Assembly: GCF_032062135.1 (NCBI RefSeq)
Contig: NC_092866.1
Location: forward strand, 29,955,459-30,019,458
Reading direction: 5' to 3'
Origin: Pyxicephalus adspersus
Taxonomy: Eukaryota; Chordata; Amphibia; Anura; Pyxicephalidae
Length of the DNA stretch: 64,000 nt
In this document: in pieces, positions 12,732 through 26,028 of the stretch
Position numbering within the stretch: the stretch's first letter is position 1
How the letters are laid out: each line of letters starts with the position of its first letter
Position numbers and translations under genes: made by a program
The notes under the pieces: model-generated
What the model was told of the DNA's origin: nothing
The model's database searches: none
What the model saw: only the letters and a program-made list of their open reading frames with translations

Positions 12732-13559
12732 CCACCTTGCCGTTAAGCCCGAGCATGCTCAGGCTAAAAACTTTTGCAATTTTCGTTAACCCCGAGTTTT
12801 TGTCACCAGGTGGTTAAATGTAAACAAATGTTATGTTGCANNNNNNNNNNNNNNNNNNNNNNNNNNNNNNNNNNNNNNNNNNNNNNNNNNNNNNNNNNNN
12901 NNNNNNNNNNNNNNNNNNNNNNNNNNNNNNNNNNNNNNNNNNNNNNNNNNNNNNNNNNNNNNNNNNNNNNNNNNNNNNNNNNNNNNNNNNNNNNNNNNNN
13001 NNNNNNNNNNNNNNNNNNNNNNNNNNNNNNNNNNNNNNNNNNNNNNNNNNNNNNNNNNNNNNNNNNNNNNNNNNNNNNNNNNNNNNNNNNNNNNNNNNNN
13101 NNNNNNNNNNNNNNNNNNNNNNNNNNNNNNNNNNNNNNNNNNNNNNNNNNNNNNNNNNNNNNNNNNNNNNNNNNNNNNNNNNNNNNNNNNNNNNNNNNNN
13201 NNNNNNNNNNNNNNNNNNNNNNNNNNNNNNNNNNNNNNNNNNNNNNNNNNNNNNNNNNNNNNNNNNNNNNNNNNNNNNNNNNNNNNNNNNNNNNNNNNNN
13301 NNNNNNNNNNNNNNNNNNNNNNNNNNNNNNNNNNNNNNNNNNNNNNNNNNNNNNNNNNNNNNNNNNNNNNNNNNNNNNNNNNNNNNNNNNNNNNNNNNNN
13401 NNNNNNNNNNNNNNNNNNNNNNNNNNNNATATCTACTAGACCCCTATTCGGACATATTTCTGTAACCTACAGGTCTAAAATGTAAAAAAAAAAATTTCAT
13501 GAAAAACAGTGTAACGCTTTTGGTACAGAAATCTAGACATCAGTGTAACGCCCAGGAGG
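12732..13559. mobile_element. TTAA-flanked non-autonomous element, copy A, containing gap 1
   Basis: TTAA lies at 12728-12731 and 13560-13563. Termini are ccaccttgccg on the left and cgcccaggagg on the right, a short inverted pair of the type CCWCCT...AGGWGG. The right 130 bp (ctactagacccctattcgga, ggtctaaaatgta, cagtgtaacgc) recurs at 55130-55262 and 60690-60814. TTAA duplication is known for piggyBac-like elements, and the termini fit. The internal part from 12841 to 13428 is N. Confidence 0.75.
12841..13428. other. assembly gap 1
   Basis: 588 unresolved bases (N). Any reading frame drawn across it is meaningless. The gap falls inside a hairpin-rich repeated element. Confidence 1.
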
Positions 13560-13563
13560 TTAA

Positions 13564-16071
13564 GGTAACTTTCTCCAAGGTAATGCTGATCCTCCATGAT
13601 TGAAAGAACTGAAATCTAGTCATTGAAAGGAGAGGGCCAAAAACTTGGGAGCAACAGAACAGGAGTTCTGTCTGGCTGCATCTGACATTGCAGCTTCTCA
13701 TAAATACTTTGAGAAGTTTATAGTGTATCATAATATTATTGTAAGCAATCGCTGTACACAGAGGTTAGCTGTACATCTATGCAAGACAGAAGGCAAGACT
13801 AGGATTCAGATTTAAATATTAGTTACAATATATGAAATTCCTAACTAAATGATGTCATGTTTGCCAAGGCATAGTGAAAAATTCTTCTTATAACACTTGC
13901 TTTCATCAGTTTTGACATTTTTGTTGCATCTCAATGTTGCAGATCTTCTGTAATCTTTGCTACCATGTCCTGTCTACATGCATGCACATAAGTCATAGCT
14001 ACATGTGGGTTTCCTGAGAAATGTCAGCAGTGGACCACATCTGTATAATGTGTTTCAACAGACCTGCCTGCCTCTCTATTCTTGGTTCTGTCCCTGATAT
14101 TTATGCCTGAAGCATAGTAGACTCCTGGTTTGATTAGGCCAGCTTTATTTTTTTCCAGCCAGCGCTTAATGGAAAGTTTGAAGGAAGTGAAAGAAAAGAT
14201 CATTTCTGTCGACACTTATGTCATGGCCCTTGAATCATCTTTCACACAGCTGAATTCTAGACTCACCACTCTTATTACAAATAAAGGCACCATTCACACT
14301 TTCAAATTTGTAAGGACAACCATTTGTTTGCTCTTCACACCTATTCTCAAATCCGGGCCCTGTTTGCTATGTTGGACACCGAGCTTAATAATCTTCCTTA
14401 CTCACTGGACTCAACTACCAGATCTGTTCTAGATGGTGTTCCAGATCTAATAGGAGGTTGCAAGTCCAAAGTGGACCTATCCTGAATTCCCACACGGTCT
14501 AACAGTTATTACCACTCCCATTTTTCGTGACAATTCTCTTTCCATGATCTGCCAGGTTAACCATTTTGGCTTCCAGTTCTGTCAGGGTATGTAGCAGGGC
14601 AATAGGATACTTAGTCTGTTGATTGTGATTTCTTACATGGCTGCTTCCTACTCATATGGAGAATGTATGTTTCCCCTTCTGCATGCTGTTCTGGACTTAA
14701 ACTGTTTTTCTTACTGCTACTGTGAACTGGGTCCTGGTTGTCTATTTTAATACTGACTGCTGGATGTTAACACAGAGGATTTCGAAACTGTAACTACTTT
14801 GTCCATTCAAAACGCTTTCTAGAACAATTGGGTCATATGACTTTGTTGATTATTCTGGATGGGAGGCCCAGTTGTATGTTGCATAGCATGCACACATCTC
14901 TTTTGGACCCCTGCAGGCTTTTCCCTTATCTTCTTAGCCAGCCACGTTTGTTTTGACAGGGTTGGGTGTGTGGCAGAATGCATTTTATGATCCAGTGATC
15001 AAGAATATTACTGTGCCCTCCCTAATTACGATCTCCATGACCCCATCCTCCTTCCCTATTGTACCGTATCTATCACCCATGTCCTCAAATTTAGGTCACT
15101 CTCTTTTCTTTCCTAATATTTCAGACTTTGTTTGGTCATTTTGAACTTTATATTTTACCTGTGCATGCACATGGGCTTCTGTTGCCCAAATACATTCTTA
15201 TAATCATTCTCAAGTGCTTTTTTCTACACCACTGTTTCACCAGAATTCAGATTGTAATGCTGGCATGTGGCATCTTTCTATTGTCAACCTGCTCTTGCTA
15301 ACGTCACAATCAATCATTATTTTTATTTGTTTAACATTGGTAGTATAACTTCAACTTGATTCTACACCCAACAGCAAGAATTTCTCTTGCTGAATGCAGC
15401 TAAGGCTTGTATTCTATTTATGGGAAAGCAATTTTCTCAGACGTTACACCAGTGGTTATTGAAAATCAACAGTATTGTGCACATGGACCAGGACCTCTTT
15501 GTTTATCAGGATCAGAATTCTAAAAAGGTTAGGTTCATCTGGTTCTTTTAAATACAGTATAGCTCCTCAACTGAATAACTGATTATGTGTCATTGTAAAG
15601 CTATTTCTTCATTTTTGAAGTGCAACAGAAGTTCAAAAGTTAACCACATTGGCAAGGCACCCAGACAGTAACTTTGAGTTACTAAAACATCTTCTTGGTA
15701 TTGTGGAAAAAAATCTGTACTGAAGGGGTGATATTTTTAGGGGCAAGGATAAGTATAAAAGTGAAAACCTTTAATTTAGTGTAATCATGAGGCTAGGCAT
15801 AGATTTAAGGGGTGATTCCAGGTGTGATTTAGTTGTACTATTCGTACCAAAGTCTTGCAGAAAGTGTCCTGCAACACTGTTCTGGTACCAAAAACAAATT
15901 ATACCAATTTTAAAATCCCTTAAATTCTGATCTGTTTGAAAGAAAATATGTATACCTTACATTACATAGGAATGTGACAGAACATTGCAAGTTGTTGCAG
16001 AATGCATTATTTCGTTATTGTGGTAAATGTTGGCTTCAGTTATGTCTTGTTTATTTTTTGTTTTATTTTAG
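13564..16071. other. PACS2 intron, no firm feature
   Basis: About 2.5 kb. A short frame at 14150-14280 (SLKEVKEKIISVDTYVMALE) has coiled-coil character and could be a fragment of a retrotransposon ORF1 or Gag, but no second motif supports it. The rest is unassigned. Confidence 0.3.
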
Positions 16072-16182
16072 GATCACATCCTGTTTGCAAATATCTTTCT
16101 TCCTTGGATTCTCGCTACGCTTCTCTGTTTTTTGATGCTGCTTGGAGGGAGCTGTTTAACAAATCTGATCCTCCGGCTATAG
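16072..16182 (+). CDS. pacs2: PACS2-like gene, internal exon 2
   Basis: This exon completes the glycine codon left open by the previous exon (g|ga) and reads [17 protein letters not shown], then [16 protein letters not shown]. This is the PACS segment LGSHPV-KYL-S-D-RY, in which the AWR-LF helix is strongly conserved. The acceptor is ttttattttag and the donor is gtaaag. Its 111 nt comprise two bases, 36 codons and one base, so the phase fits both neighbours. The LSSLDSRY wording is closer to what I recall of PACS2 than of PACS1. Confidence 0.88.
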   Translation, partial: DHILFANIFLPWILATLLCFLMLLGGSCLTNLILRL

Positions 16183-17873
16183 GTAAAGTTTATTTTCTGT
16201 ACAACATAGTACACAATACAAATATGGGGCTGGAAACTATTTCTACAGACTTGGTTATGTACCAGTAAGTCGAAATATAACATTTTATCAACAGTACCAT
16301 AAAAATATGGTACATCAGGTTAACATACACACCTGGATTTAATTGCCAGTTAGGACACAGTCTGCATATATTGTATATGTTTTCTATGTTAATGTACTGG
16401 TAGTCTCTAGAATGTTTAATTTCCCCTTACAATTTAAAATGCATAGTACTTTTGTACAACATGCCACTACTTAAATTAGCCCATTTTTGTGTAAGCAAGC
16501 ATTACATTTTACAAGTACAATAAGTACATTTTAAGTGCACAATCCTGTATGCTACCGTCTCAGTGTTATTCTTCGAAGTACAACTAAAGGCTCCTGTATA
16601 AAAGTTTAAAAGGGTACCTGATCCAGTTACTATATGATGCTTAACCCCATAGGAGCACATAAAAAACTTTCTTTACCTTCCTTTCCTAAGCCAAACCCTA
16701 CTTTTTTGTACTTCACACTCACCCTTCTAAGGTTCTACAGCCCACAGAGGTAGGGTTTGAGCAACAGAGGCACTGCTGTCAATTTAAAAAGTGGATAAGA
16801 ATAGGTGTTTCAAGGTGCTAATTGATAGACTTCTCAATCAGCAGTAACAGTTCTGACACACTCTTCAGCATTTTCTTATCCAACTGTAGTGCATGCAGGC
16901 ACTACTTAAGCATGGTAACACTGTTATGCATTCAGGATTACAGGTAATTGTGGGTCTTTGCTGGGGGTACAAAATGAACACTGAGAGTGCAGAAGCTCTT
17001 TTAAATAAAGCAAAACAAAATCCCACTCACCCTAAATTTCTTTAGATATCTTAATCCCACTGGAGATGTCCTCAATTGGGTCCCCACGCTGTGGCAATAA
17101 AAATAGAAGGAAAAGAGGCCCCACCCCCTTTTTTTAAGGGTCTTGTCACACTTGCAGAAGTTATTTAAAACAAAAATAAACATGTAAGCAGTTACAAATA
17201 TATAGTATACAGCCAGTATCTTCTTAAAAACCAGAAAGTTATAATAACAATAACATTTTTTACGAATAAAATGTAGAAAAACCATAACTCTTGCTGATGA
17301 AATCTTGGGTCTTTTTATAAAGAGTGTAAGGATCCAAAGATGTGTTTTTTGTTCTTTGTTTTTTTCTTTTTTTAGTTTTTTAAAGAGCAGGGAAGGGTTA
17401 AAATCTCCTTTAGCTTATTTTGCTGTGTGCACCTCAATAGAGAAACTTACTTTTACTTCTTTACTAAAAGACACAACAGTAAATTAGGAAATTTCCCTAA
17501 ATTGAATAAAAAAAAAAATATCTGGGAAAGGTGTTCCCATTCTTGTATTTTTTCTCAGCTGTTGCTCTGTAGTCAAAAAAAGTGGCTGGACATACACTTT
17601 ACATTACTGGAGATTTATATAATACTTTTTGTTACTTTTTGCATATGTTGAAATGATTTTTGATGGTTAGTACAATCTTCTCTTGAAAAAAGGCATCTTT
17701 GTGACATAATATGGCTATTCAGCTTGTTAGCTGAAGTAAATAGGTGATCATAGTGCTGCAGTTCAAAATAAAAAAAAAAAAAAAAAATATCAGAATTTGT
17801 TCGAATTAAGAACATTGCAGTTTGTAGAAATTATCATTTTAATTTGTGTTTACTCTTAATTTGTTTTATGAAG
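16183..17873. other. PACS2 intron (1.7 kb), nothing recognised
   Basis: AT-rich intron between exons 2 and 3 with T/A homopolymers (for example 17770-17787). No repeat family identified. Confidence 0.4.
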
Positions 17874-17976
17874 AGCCTTTTGATATATTTGGTCGTATAA
17901 TGCAGTATGTGAGTGGTGCCAACAACTGCCATCAGCTTCCAATAGCAGAAGCCATGTTAACCTGCAAACATAAAAT
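17874..17976 (+). CDS. pacs2: PACS2-like gene, internal exon 3
   Basis: The exon reads [18 protein letters not shown] and then [27 protein letters not shown] is a hallmark of PACS proteins. The acceptor is tttatgaag and the donor is gtaagt. The 103 nt run as two bases, 33 codons and two bases. The acceptor has a weak pyrimidine tract (ttgttttatgaag), but the reading frame joins perfectly on both sides. Confidence 0.87.
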
Positions 17977-18335
17977 GTAAGTACCTAAAACCAAGCCGAA
18001 TTTCTTGAATGCAGTTGTGTGTTTAATAAAAAACACATTATATTAGTCTTGTATCATGTTAGAATAAAGTGAATAACATGCCAAAACTTTATTTTTTAGT
18101 TTGAAATAAAGTCTGAAAAGTTTAGAATATTCACTGTGTTTTTTACTAATATTTAGGATTATGTAAGAGAATTCCACTTCCTGTTTTGCTGACAAGAGTT
18201 TACCTGACAGTAAGTGGGAGGAAATACCTAACACCAGGTTATTGTAGGGCAAAGTCACCTGTAACACTGCTCTCACTGGAGTAAAAAGTGAGGGAATGTG
18301 TTTGCCAATTTTGCATTTGGTTGGATGCTCTATGT

Positions 18336-19498
18336 CATAGGATCCCAACCTTTTTTTTTTTTTTGAGTCTGAGCCTACTTTTTCAAGGAATGATTCCATG
18401 GTGCCCCCTTGGGTGAACTATACTATATATTAAAAAAACAAGGACATTTTTGTTTTTAATTATTTTATTAGAAGATATTAACAATATTGGTGTATTACTC
18501 AAAATATAATTTAAATAAATTACACGAATATAATATTATTAGTGAGATGAGCTTGGTGGCAAGTGGCCAGCTATGTGTAACAGGCACCTTGCACAGACAG
18601 CATCATCTGCAGGTTTACCTCCAGGTGGCAGTGAACGGTTCTGAGCGTCTCCCCCTAAGCAGGATTCCATGGCATGAGGAAGGGGTAAATGCAGTGCCAC
18701 CTCACTGCCAGTCTGATTGCAGCCTTAAAGTTTGCTGAGCAGGCAAATTTATATTTGAGGCACCACAGCGGCAAATTTATACCCTTCTACTTTATATAGA
18801 AGGGTCGATAACCCTTTGTTTTTTTTTTTGTTTTTTTCATTAAATGGCTTTTTTAAAAAAAAACAAAACAAAAACAAGACAAAGCCCCTCCCATTCTGTC
18901 AATACCGCCGCAGCAGTAAAGACTGAATGGGAGTGCAGAACCTTCTGGGATATGCACATCACAAATCACAGGAGGCTTGGGCTCTGAGAACGGGCATGCG
19001 CAGGGGGGACTTTTCTGTCATTGAAAAAAGAAAGATGGAGATCTCAAACATCCGCAGTGAGATCGGCCCAGTGAGGAGATATGAAGGTTTATACATTGGG
19101 GATAATGATAACAACATGGACACAGACACAGCTCTCATGCTGCTGCTGCTGTATGAGGAGTGAGAATATTTCACAGTGCAAGGTGGGCGGGGAGCAGCAC
19201 ACATTCTGAGGGTAGGATTATCTCAAAAGACATGTCTCTTCCTCCCCCACAGATGACGATGCACTATTAAGCCGTCCATATGCAAATGCTGGGCGGGTCA
19301 ATGATCCAGAACCAGGGCTGTGGATCAAATGGAGGAGGAAGAGCTGGGCATCACACGGGGAGAGGGATCCCTGTGTGTATTGCCCATGGGGGCAGTGGCT
19401 GGTCCTCAACACCCCCTTAACTTGCCTTGGACGAAAAATTACCCTTACATGTCTACAGTACCCACCAGGGGGGGTAACGGCCCCATTGGGAACCTACG
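18336..19498. mobile_element. hAT-like non-autonomous element with imperfect 8-bp duplication
   Basis: Ends read cataggatcccaacc on the left and, on the opposite strand, cgtaggttcccaat on the right. The flanks are ctctatgt (18328-18335) and ctctaaat (19499-19506), an 8-bp duplication with two differences. Size, termini and duplication length fit a non-autonomous hAT. The interior holds a second repeat at about 18780-19200 and a poly-T run near the left end. There is no transposase. Confidence 0.55.
18780..19200. repeat. TTAAAG-terminus family, copy 2 (nested)
   Basis: It starts with a hairpin (acccttctac...agaagggt, then cgataaccctttg) equivalent to the right end of copy 1 in opposite orientation. 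It contains gactgaatgggagtgcagaa and ccttctgggatatgcacatc, shared with 46430-46470. A gctgctgctg triplet run lies at 19138-19150. Nested in the hAT-like element. Confidence 0.5.
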
Positions 19499-20341
19499 CT
19501 CTAAATGTTTCTATCTCACTCACATAAATATAAGGGCAAAGGCCAGGTAGAAAGAAAGAATTTCTTTGGCGTGGCTTGGCGGGCACGAGAGATGGCTGCG
19601 TAGATCTTGTGCTCTGTCAGCGCCGGCCACGATCTACAGCAATCCAGGCTTCACCTGCACAATCCATGGGCAAGGCACGCAAGGGGAGTGTGGGGCTGCT
19701 TCCCCCCACCCCAGCATTTAAGCACCTGATGGACCAACCCTTCATCAGGGATTCCATTGTGGACTCTTAGTCGGATGCCGCACAGGCCTCCAAGATGGCG
19801 CCGACACGCTCCTCAGCCACGTGGTGCCGGAGCGAGCAGCGGAGCAGAGAGGACACACAGGGCTCCCCAGAACGGATGAAGGCCTACCCTGCTGAGTAGA
19901 GGGACCCTCCAGCCTCCCACCTACAGGATCCAGGATTTCCATGGTCCCCGAGATCTCCCGTAGAGAGACGCGGTGAGTCAGGGTTCCAGCCTGGAGGATT
20001 CCCCCTCCCCTGCAGCATCTCCCCAGCGAGCCCCTTCTAGGTCCCAAGATCCAACACCTACTCAGTTGGATGCACTGACACCAGCAGCATTTAGACAGGG
20101 GGGCTCCTTCCCTGTGCACAGTACCCCAGCCCAGGGTTCTGGTGGGTTTCCTGCTTCCGACCCCCCCTTTATGCCACGGTGGTCTCCTCTCCAGCGGGAT
20201 CCTCAGCACCAACAGAGGATACCAGAAGGGCAGAATCTATCCCCATGAACTTGGGGACCCCGGGACCCTCTAGGAAACAGACGGGAGACCCCTCTTATAG
20301 AGGGGCATCCGCCTCTCCCCTGGCAACAGTATATACAGCTT

Positions 20342-20940
20342 TTGCCCACTAAAGCAGATTTCCAAAATTTGGTTACTGAGGTCCAGGCCACTTGTCGCTC
20401 GGAAATTGGGGCCTTACGCAATGACATGCAAATGTTAGCAGGCAGAGTTGATGAACTGGATGGCAGCGTTCAACAAGCTAAGGAGGACATTGGGACCCTC
20501 ACCCACAAATCCTTAGATCTCAGAAATTTAGGGATCTCTACCACCTTATTGAGGACTTAGACAATAAAAGTCGCAGGAATAATATTAGGGTTCGGGGCCT
20601 ACCTAAAGCCACCCAGCATGCTGATTTGAAACTGGTTCTGCCGGCCTTTTTCAACTGGGTACTGGGACACCCTTCCGCGAGAGAAATTAAAATTTCCAGG
20701 CCTTTTCGCACCTCCAGACAACCTGGCACAGCATGCAGACTACGGGATGTTCTCTGTCAACTGGATAGTGCTGACCTGAAGGATGAGCTTCCCTTTTAGC
20801 CTATCTGGAAGATAAAAGAACATCCACTCTTCATTGTCCAGAGGATCTTACTGCTTTTTGCACGGATCTGGGTGTTAAACGCCCGAAACTCCCCGGATGG
20901 GAACCCGAGGCCCAAGTGGTCGGCGCTGACGTTGAGATAA
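20342..20940 (+). pseudogene. Tx1-like L1 ORF1p relic
   Basis: The frame at 20342-20560 reads EIGALRNDMQMLAGRVDELD and QAKEDIGTL, the coiled-coil trimerisation region of L1 ORF1p, an RNA-binding chaperone. A shifted frame then gives NKSRRNNIRVRGLP at about 20566-20605, the start of the RRM-like domain (compare RNNFRIRGLPES in the second L1). The C-terminal domain is degraded and stops are present (20558, 20800). Confidence 0.7.
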
Positions 20941-21290
20941 TGTTCACTTGTTTCTGGCTTCATTGCCCCTCTGTTGTGGCCCTCTGGGCCTTTTGCCCCT
21001 CTAGGAAGGTATGTTCACCCACCAGTTGGTTTTGTTCCCAGGCTGTGTGAGGGGTCAGGGTTCGGCAGCTGTCAGACCTCCCTTGGTTGTCCAAGTGCGG
21101 CTTAATGTTCTTTGTTTGCCTTTCTTTGTTTGGTTCTTTTTTTTGTCCTCTACCCCTTTGAGCATTTCTGCTGTAATCCTGTATCCTGTTTTTTTTTGGA
21201 AGTATGACAAGGTGCTTGACTATACCTGGGCTAATGTTACTCTTAGTCCACCCACAACTGATTGTCCTGCCTGGCTGAAGGGGAAAGCCT

Positions 21291-24200
21291 TTGCCTCTAG
21301 GTTCCTACATATTTTCTATGGCTGCTAAAATATTGTCCTTTAAAGTTAAGGGTCTGAATTCCAACAGGAAGCGGAAGCTGGCCTTTAGAGAATTCAAGCA
21401 TCTTTCTCCTGAGGTCGTCTTCCTACAAGAAACACATTTTGACCGTACGGGCTCCTTTAACTTTGCCTCAAAACGTTTTTCTCAGTTTTTATTGTCCCAT
21501 TCGATAGTAGACCCAGAAGGCAGATTCCTCATTTTATATGGAACCCTACTGGGTACATCCATTACTTTATTTAACCTATTTGCCCCAAACATGGGCCAAA
21601 CTCAATTCCTCTCTAAAACACTATCAGACTTGGAGGAATTTGACCATACCTTTTTGTTAGTTGGAGGAGATTTGAATTTATTGTTCTCCCCGGTACAGGA
21701 TAGGCTTACTCTCCATGATGCCACCCCCCACTCGCAATTGATGCAGCATTCTAAAGTTTTTAGACAGCTGATCCGCAAACACCAGCTTATGATAACTGGC
21801 GGATTCATCACCCCACTGGGAAGCAGTTTTCTTTATACTCCCCTCCTCACTGCACCCACACGCGTATAGAATATATCTTCACTAATTCCCACTACTGCGG
21901 AACAGTGTGTCTTCAGAGATCCACCCTATAACCTGGTCGGATCATGCCCCGATTACACTAGATGTTGTTCTCTCCCCGGCCACTGCCTGAGTTTGTGACT
22001 GGAGGTTAAATGAGTTCTTGCTCAAGAATGAAGGCACCAAATCAGCGCTAACTGTGGGATTGCAACATTATTTCCAGGATAATAGGGGTTCAGTGGTGCA
22101 TACATCAACACTTTGGGAAGCCCATAAGACTGTTTTTAGGGGACCCTGTATCTCTTTAAGCTCCCGGCTTAAGCGGGACTCTAATCTACAGCGCACAGTT
22201 ACTACGCATGCCCTACGCTTTGCGGAAGCAAGTTATGCTCTCAAACCATCTCTGGGCCTTCTTCGTGAATTAACTACCCTTCGGTCTAAACTACAGGCCC
22301 TGGAATTATGGAAGGTTAGTTGGATGATGCTGAGAACCCGTCAACTGTACTACTACAAGGGTAACAAAGCTGACACACTATTGGCGCACAAATTGAGGGA
22401 CCTGCAAGCTAATGCCTCTCCAGTCACTATTAAAGATGAGAGTGGGGTGGTGAGATATGACAAAACTTGACTCATACCTAGCTGGTATAGACTTACCCAA
22501 ACTCAACCCCCAATATTTGGAACAGCTTAATAGCCCTATCGCAGAAGCTGAAATTTTGAAAACAATTGGACAACTGCCTTCTGCAAAAGCTTCGGGACCG
22601 GATGGGTTACTTTACTTGTATTATAAAACTTTCTTGCCAGAACTCCTTCCACATCTTTTGATGTTGTTTAATGAGTTTTTGAACGGTAAACCCATCCCTC
22701 CATCCATGCTGGCTTCCCACATTACTGTAGTACCTAAGCCGGGCAAAGACCCCATGGCTTGCTCAAGCCATAGGCCCATAGCACTTTTAAACTCAGACCT
22801 GAAAATTTTCACAAAAATACTAGCTACCCAGCTATCAAGATTCCTCCCTTCTCTCATCCATGGTGATCAGACTGGTTTCATACCTTTTCGTCACACTAGT
22901 GACAACACCAGAAGAGTAGTTACTATTATTGACATTATTACCAAAAGGAAAACGCCATCAGTAGTGCTTAGCCTAGACCCTGAAAAAGCATTTGACCGCC
23001 TTAGTTGGCCGTTCATGTTCTCTACACAAATTGGGTTTTTGTGGATCCTTTGTGACGGCAGTTAAATTGCTTTACAAATCCCCCTCGGCCTCAGTTAAAC
23101 TACCCCGCACTTCCTCCTCATCATCCCCTATTAGAAATGGTACCAGGCAAAGATGCCCTTTGTCCCCCCTGCTCTTTGCTATATGTATTTGAACCCCTGG
23201 CAGCCTACATCCGATCTAACCCCGACATCAAGGGCGTATCGGTTAAGGGAAAGTCCTTTAAAATTGAGTTGTATGCAGATGATGTTCTCTTGACTTTAAC
23301 TCAGCCAACCACTTCCCTTCCAAATTTGTGGAGAAAACTACACTTTTGCATGGAGAGACTTAGCCCTCCTTGGGGGTCCAGATCACCCCTATGTATAATC
23401 AGCTATACTCCCACAATATTCCTCCATTAATCTGAGAGCTTCAGTCTTTCTTAAATAAATTGAAAAATTACCCCTTGACTTTACTGGGACGGATGGCTGC
23501 CTTAAAGATGATGCTCTGATGTTTTTGAGACCCTGCCAGTTGGGGTACCATCAGGAGTGCTAAAGAAACTACAGTCTGATTTCCTAAAATTTATTTGGGC
23601 ATACAAGAGGCAAAGACTTTGTAAACATGTTGTCTGCACGCCCAGAGAACTGGGGGGTATGGGGGCTCCCGACCTACACAAATATTATCTATCTCCTGCA
23701 CACCCTAATGTGATGCTTTGGAGTTCATCTCTATCCCTGATTGACAATGACCTTCCTGCACCCATGGTTTTTACACGGAACCTGTGGCGGTCTTGCAAGG
23801 ATAGATATGGCCTTTCATCTAAGGCCTCGAAACTAACATCAGTAATTAACACCCCACAAATTCCAGATAGTTTGTCGGGGCCATGGAAGGAGAGAGGGTT
23901 TTTTCAAATCAGACATCTGTTACACCCTGTGGAGAAACGTTTGCTTAATTAAGAGCTCTGTGATAAGCTTGAGCTCCCCCGTACTTCATTTTATGCATAC
24001 TTACAAATTAGACATATTATCCCAGCTCTGCAGCCCTCTGCTACCTTCCAGCACATGACCTTTTATGAGAGATTGTGCACGGAAGGCCTGTACTCCAAAG
24101 GTGTTGTCTTCTCTATATACTACCTCCTTCAGTTCGTGCAATTTCAGGGAAGTTTAAATACATGCTGCAATGGGAGAAGATACTGGGGCAGACCCTGGAC

Positions 24201-24517
24201 TTAGATGACTGGCAGGAAATTTGGGAAGCCGCTAATAAGAGTTCCATTTGTACGTTATATAAGGAAAACTTATATAAAAGTTTGCTTGCAAACTGGTATC
24301 GCTTATTTTGGTAGCTGCACGGACACTGATCCCTACTAAATGGAAGGCGACTCTACCCCCCTCTATGGAGGACCTATATAAGAGAATTCAAGAAGTGCAA
24401 CTTTTGGAGTACCTTACCGCTCTCCTAAGAAACACCATGGATAATTATGAAAAAACGTGGGAAGGCTGGGACCAATATTATGCTCGATTGTCCAGTTGGT
24501 ACCCAGAGACTTATTGA
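21291..24517 (+). pseudogene. Tx1-like L1 ORF2 (endonuclease plus reverse transcriptase), broken
   Basis: Successive frames preserve the order of an L1 ORF2. 21291-21869: AP endonuclease (KVKGLNSNRKRKLAF, VVFLQETHFDR, LLVGGDLNLL). 22018-22470: linker. 22457-23065: reverse transcriptase fingers and palm (SGPDGLLYLYYKTF, HITVVPKPGKDP, HRPIALLNSDLKI, LSLDPEKAFDRLSW). 23137-23430: second palm part with the catalytic YADD (23272-23283) in IELYADDVLLTL. 23557-23952: KFIWAYKRQRL, GGMGAPDLHKYY. 24075-24517: C-terminal domain ending near 24516. At least four frameshifts and stop codons (such as 23943 and 24312) inactivate it. Confidence 0.88.
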
Positions 24518-24796
24518 CTTAGGCTGCAGTCACACTCCTTCCTCCTACCCTTTCCCCACTCCCTTTTGTTCTTTAGGTTTGGTTCTCAGGAAATTTGCAC
24601 TCATTCTACTGTATGTATGTATTTCATTATTTTTGTTGTAGATTTTTCTGCGTTCATATACGGTCTACTGACCAAGTGTATAGTGTACTAATGTTTCCGT
24701 GGTCAAGTTCAACTGTTACCTGTTTTGTAATCCTGTTTTGTAATCCTGTTGAAAAATTTTCAAAAAAAATACAATTTCATGAAAAAAAAGAAAGAA

Positions 24797-25705
24797 CTTA
24801 TTTTGTATAGTTGCAGAAAGTTTTTTTATTACATAACAGTAATTTGTTTAGGCACTAAATTGATCGACTTCTCAAACCTATAAAATTATATGTTTACAGG
24901 GTCATGATTAGACCATTCGGTTGTTAGTATTAAAGATACATTTGGAACACATTGAGTAGTAACAAACAGGTAGCCTGTTATGGAATACTCTTTATATGAC
25001 TTGATAGCACCAAAACGCTTACATTTTGTAAAATTCTGAAATTCAGAGGCACCATAGCAAATATCCCTTTGTCATACAGGGGTAGAAAAGTTTATTGGTA
25101 GAAAATCTACACTAATTTGTAAGTTTCCTATTATTTGAAATTAGGAAAATTTTAGGAGACAGAAGTGGAATAATTTGTTAAAGTAATGTGTTCTTCCTTT
25201 ACAGAGAAGGTTCTTTTGCCAACCCCGGAAATTATTTTATCAACAAAGTAAACATAGTCTAAAGACAGGGTTTTTTGGCAAGACAGGTATTTTGTATGTT
25301 CAAAATCCTGTCTTTGGACTATATTGATTTTGATGATATTGTATATGTATGGGAAAGATAAAACCAAGAGGAAAGTTAGAAAAAAGTCAAAACAAATATA
25401 ATGTTAGAAAAGTGGTCATGATCTGTATAATAAAAACGATTAACCTTTTGAAGAAACAAAAACATACTGTCAAAAAATGTAATGCAGAAATATAGTATAT
25501 ATAATGCAACTGTCAGTGGACAGAGAGGTAAAGGATAGAACATTGAGGTTAAACTAGATTATAGATCATTGCTCTTCTCTAATATTGTGCAGTCCTTTAT
25601 GCAGAGATATAATGTTTCCTTAATCTGCAAAAAAACTCCATTTACAATTCTACAGACAATTGTTATCCACAATATTTTAAATAAATGTTTTGCGCAATAC
25701 AAGTA
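24797..25705. other. PACS2 intron, nothing recognised
   Basis: About 0.9 kb of AT-rich intron 3 sequence after the L1. A 17-bp word (caggattttgaacatac on one strand; compare 25255-25315) forms an imperfect inverted pair around 25250-25320. Otherwise unassigned. Confidence 0.35.
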
Positions 25706-25739
25706 GATGGTAGTAGTTAGCCCAAATCAGACTTTCCTC

Positions 25740-26028
25740 TCCACATTTTGTCACAGGGCGCCACCATCTTTCCTCTCCCTTTCTTCTTCCTGGAAACTGT
25801 TCGGACATCTTGATTGGCCATGCCGGGATGACTTAAGTCTGGCATCCATGACACACAGGGGAATCTGGAATTGCTGGGTTTTCTTGGCAACCAATGCTGA
25901 CGCTGCATATGCGCACCTCAGGTTTTTCATATTTCCCTGGCACCATCGGACAGATAAGACTGGTTATTGCAGAAGGGTCATCAACTGATCTTTTATTTTG
26001 TAAGGTGGGACTTTAGTTCCCCTTTAAT
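25740..26028 (-). repeat. TTAAAG-terminus family, copy 3 (diverged)
   Basis: The right edge reads, on the minus strand, ttaaaggggaactaaagtcc (26009-26028). The interior has gggcgccaccatctttcctc and catatgcgcacctca, similar in layout to the other family members. Diverged; boundaries approximate. Confidence 0.45.

Larger units (their letters stand above)
19561..24786 (+). mobile_element. Tx1-like L1 retrotransposon, near-complete structure
   Basis: This 5.2-kb non-LTR element moves by target-primed reverse transcription. The flanks carry a 10-bp direct repeat, aaagaaagaa, at 19551-19560 and 24787-24796. In order it has a GC-rich 5' leader (19561-20340, including caagatggcg), ORF1 relics (20342-20940), a spacer, ORF2 relics with endonuclease, reverse transcriptase and C-terminal domain (21291-24517), a 3' UTR and an A-rich end. 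All reading frames are broken, so it is not autonomous. The A-rich repeat makes the target duplication slightly less certain than the element itself. Confidence 0.88.
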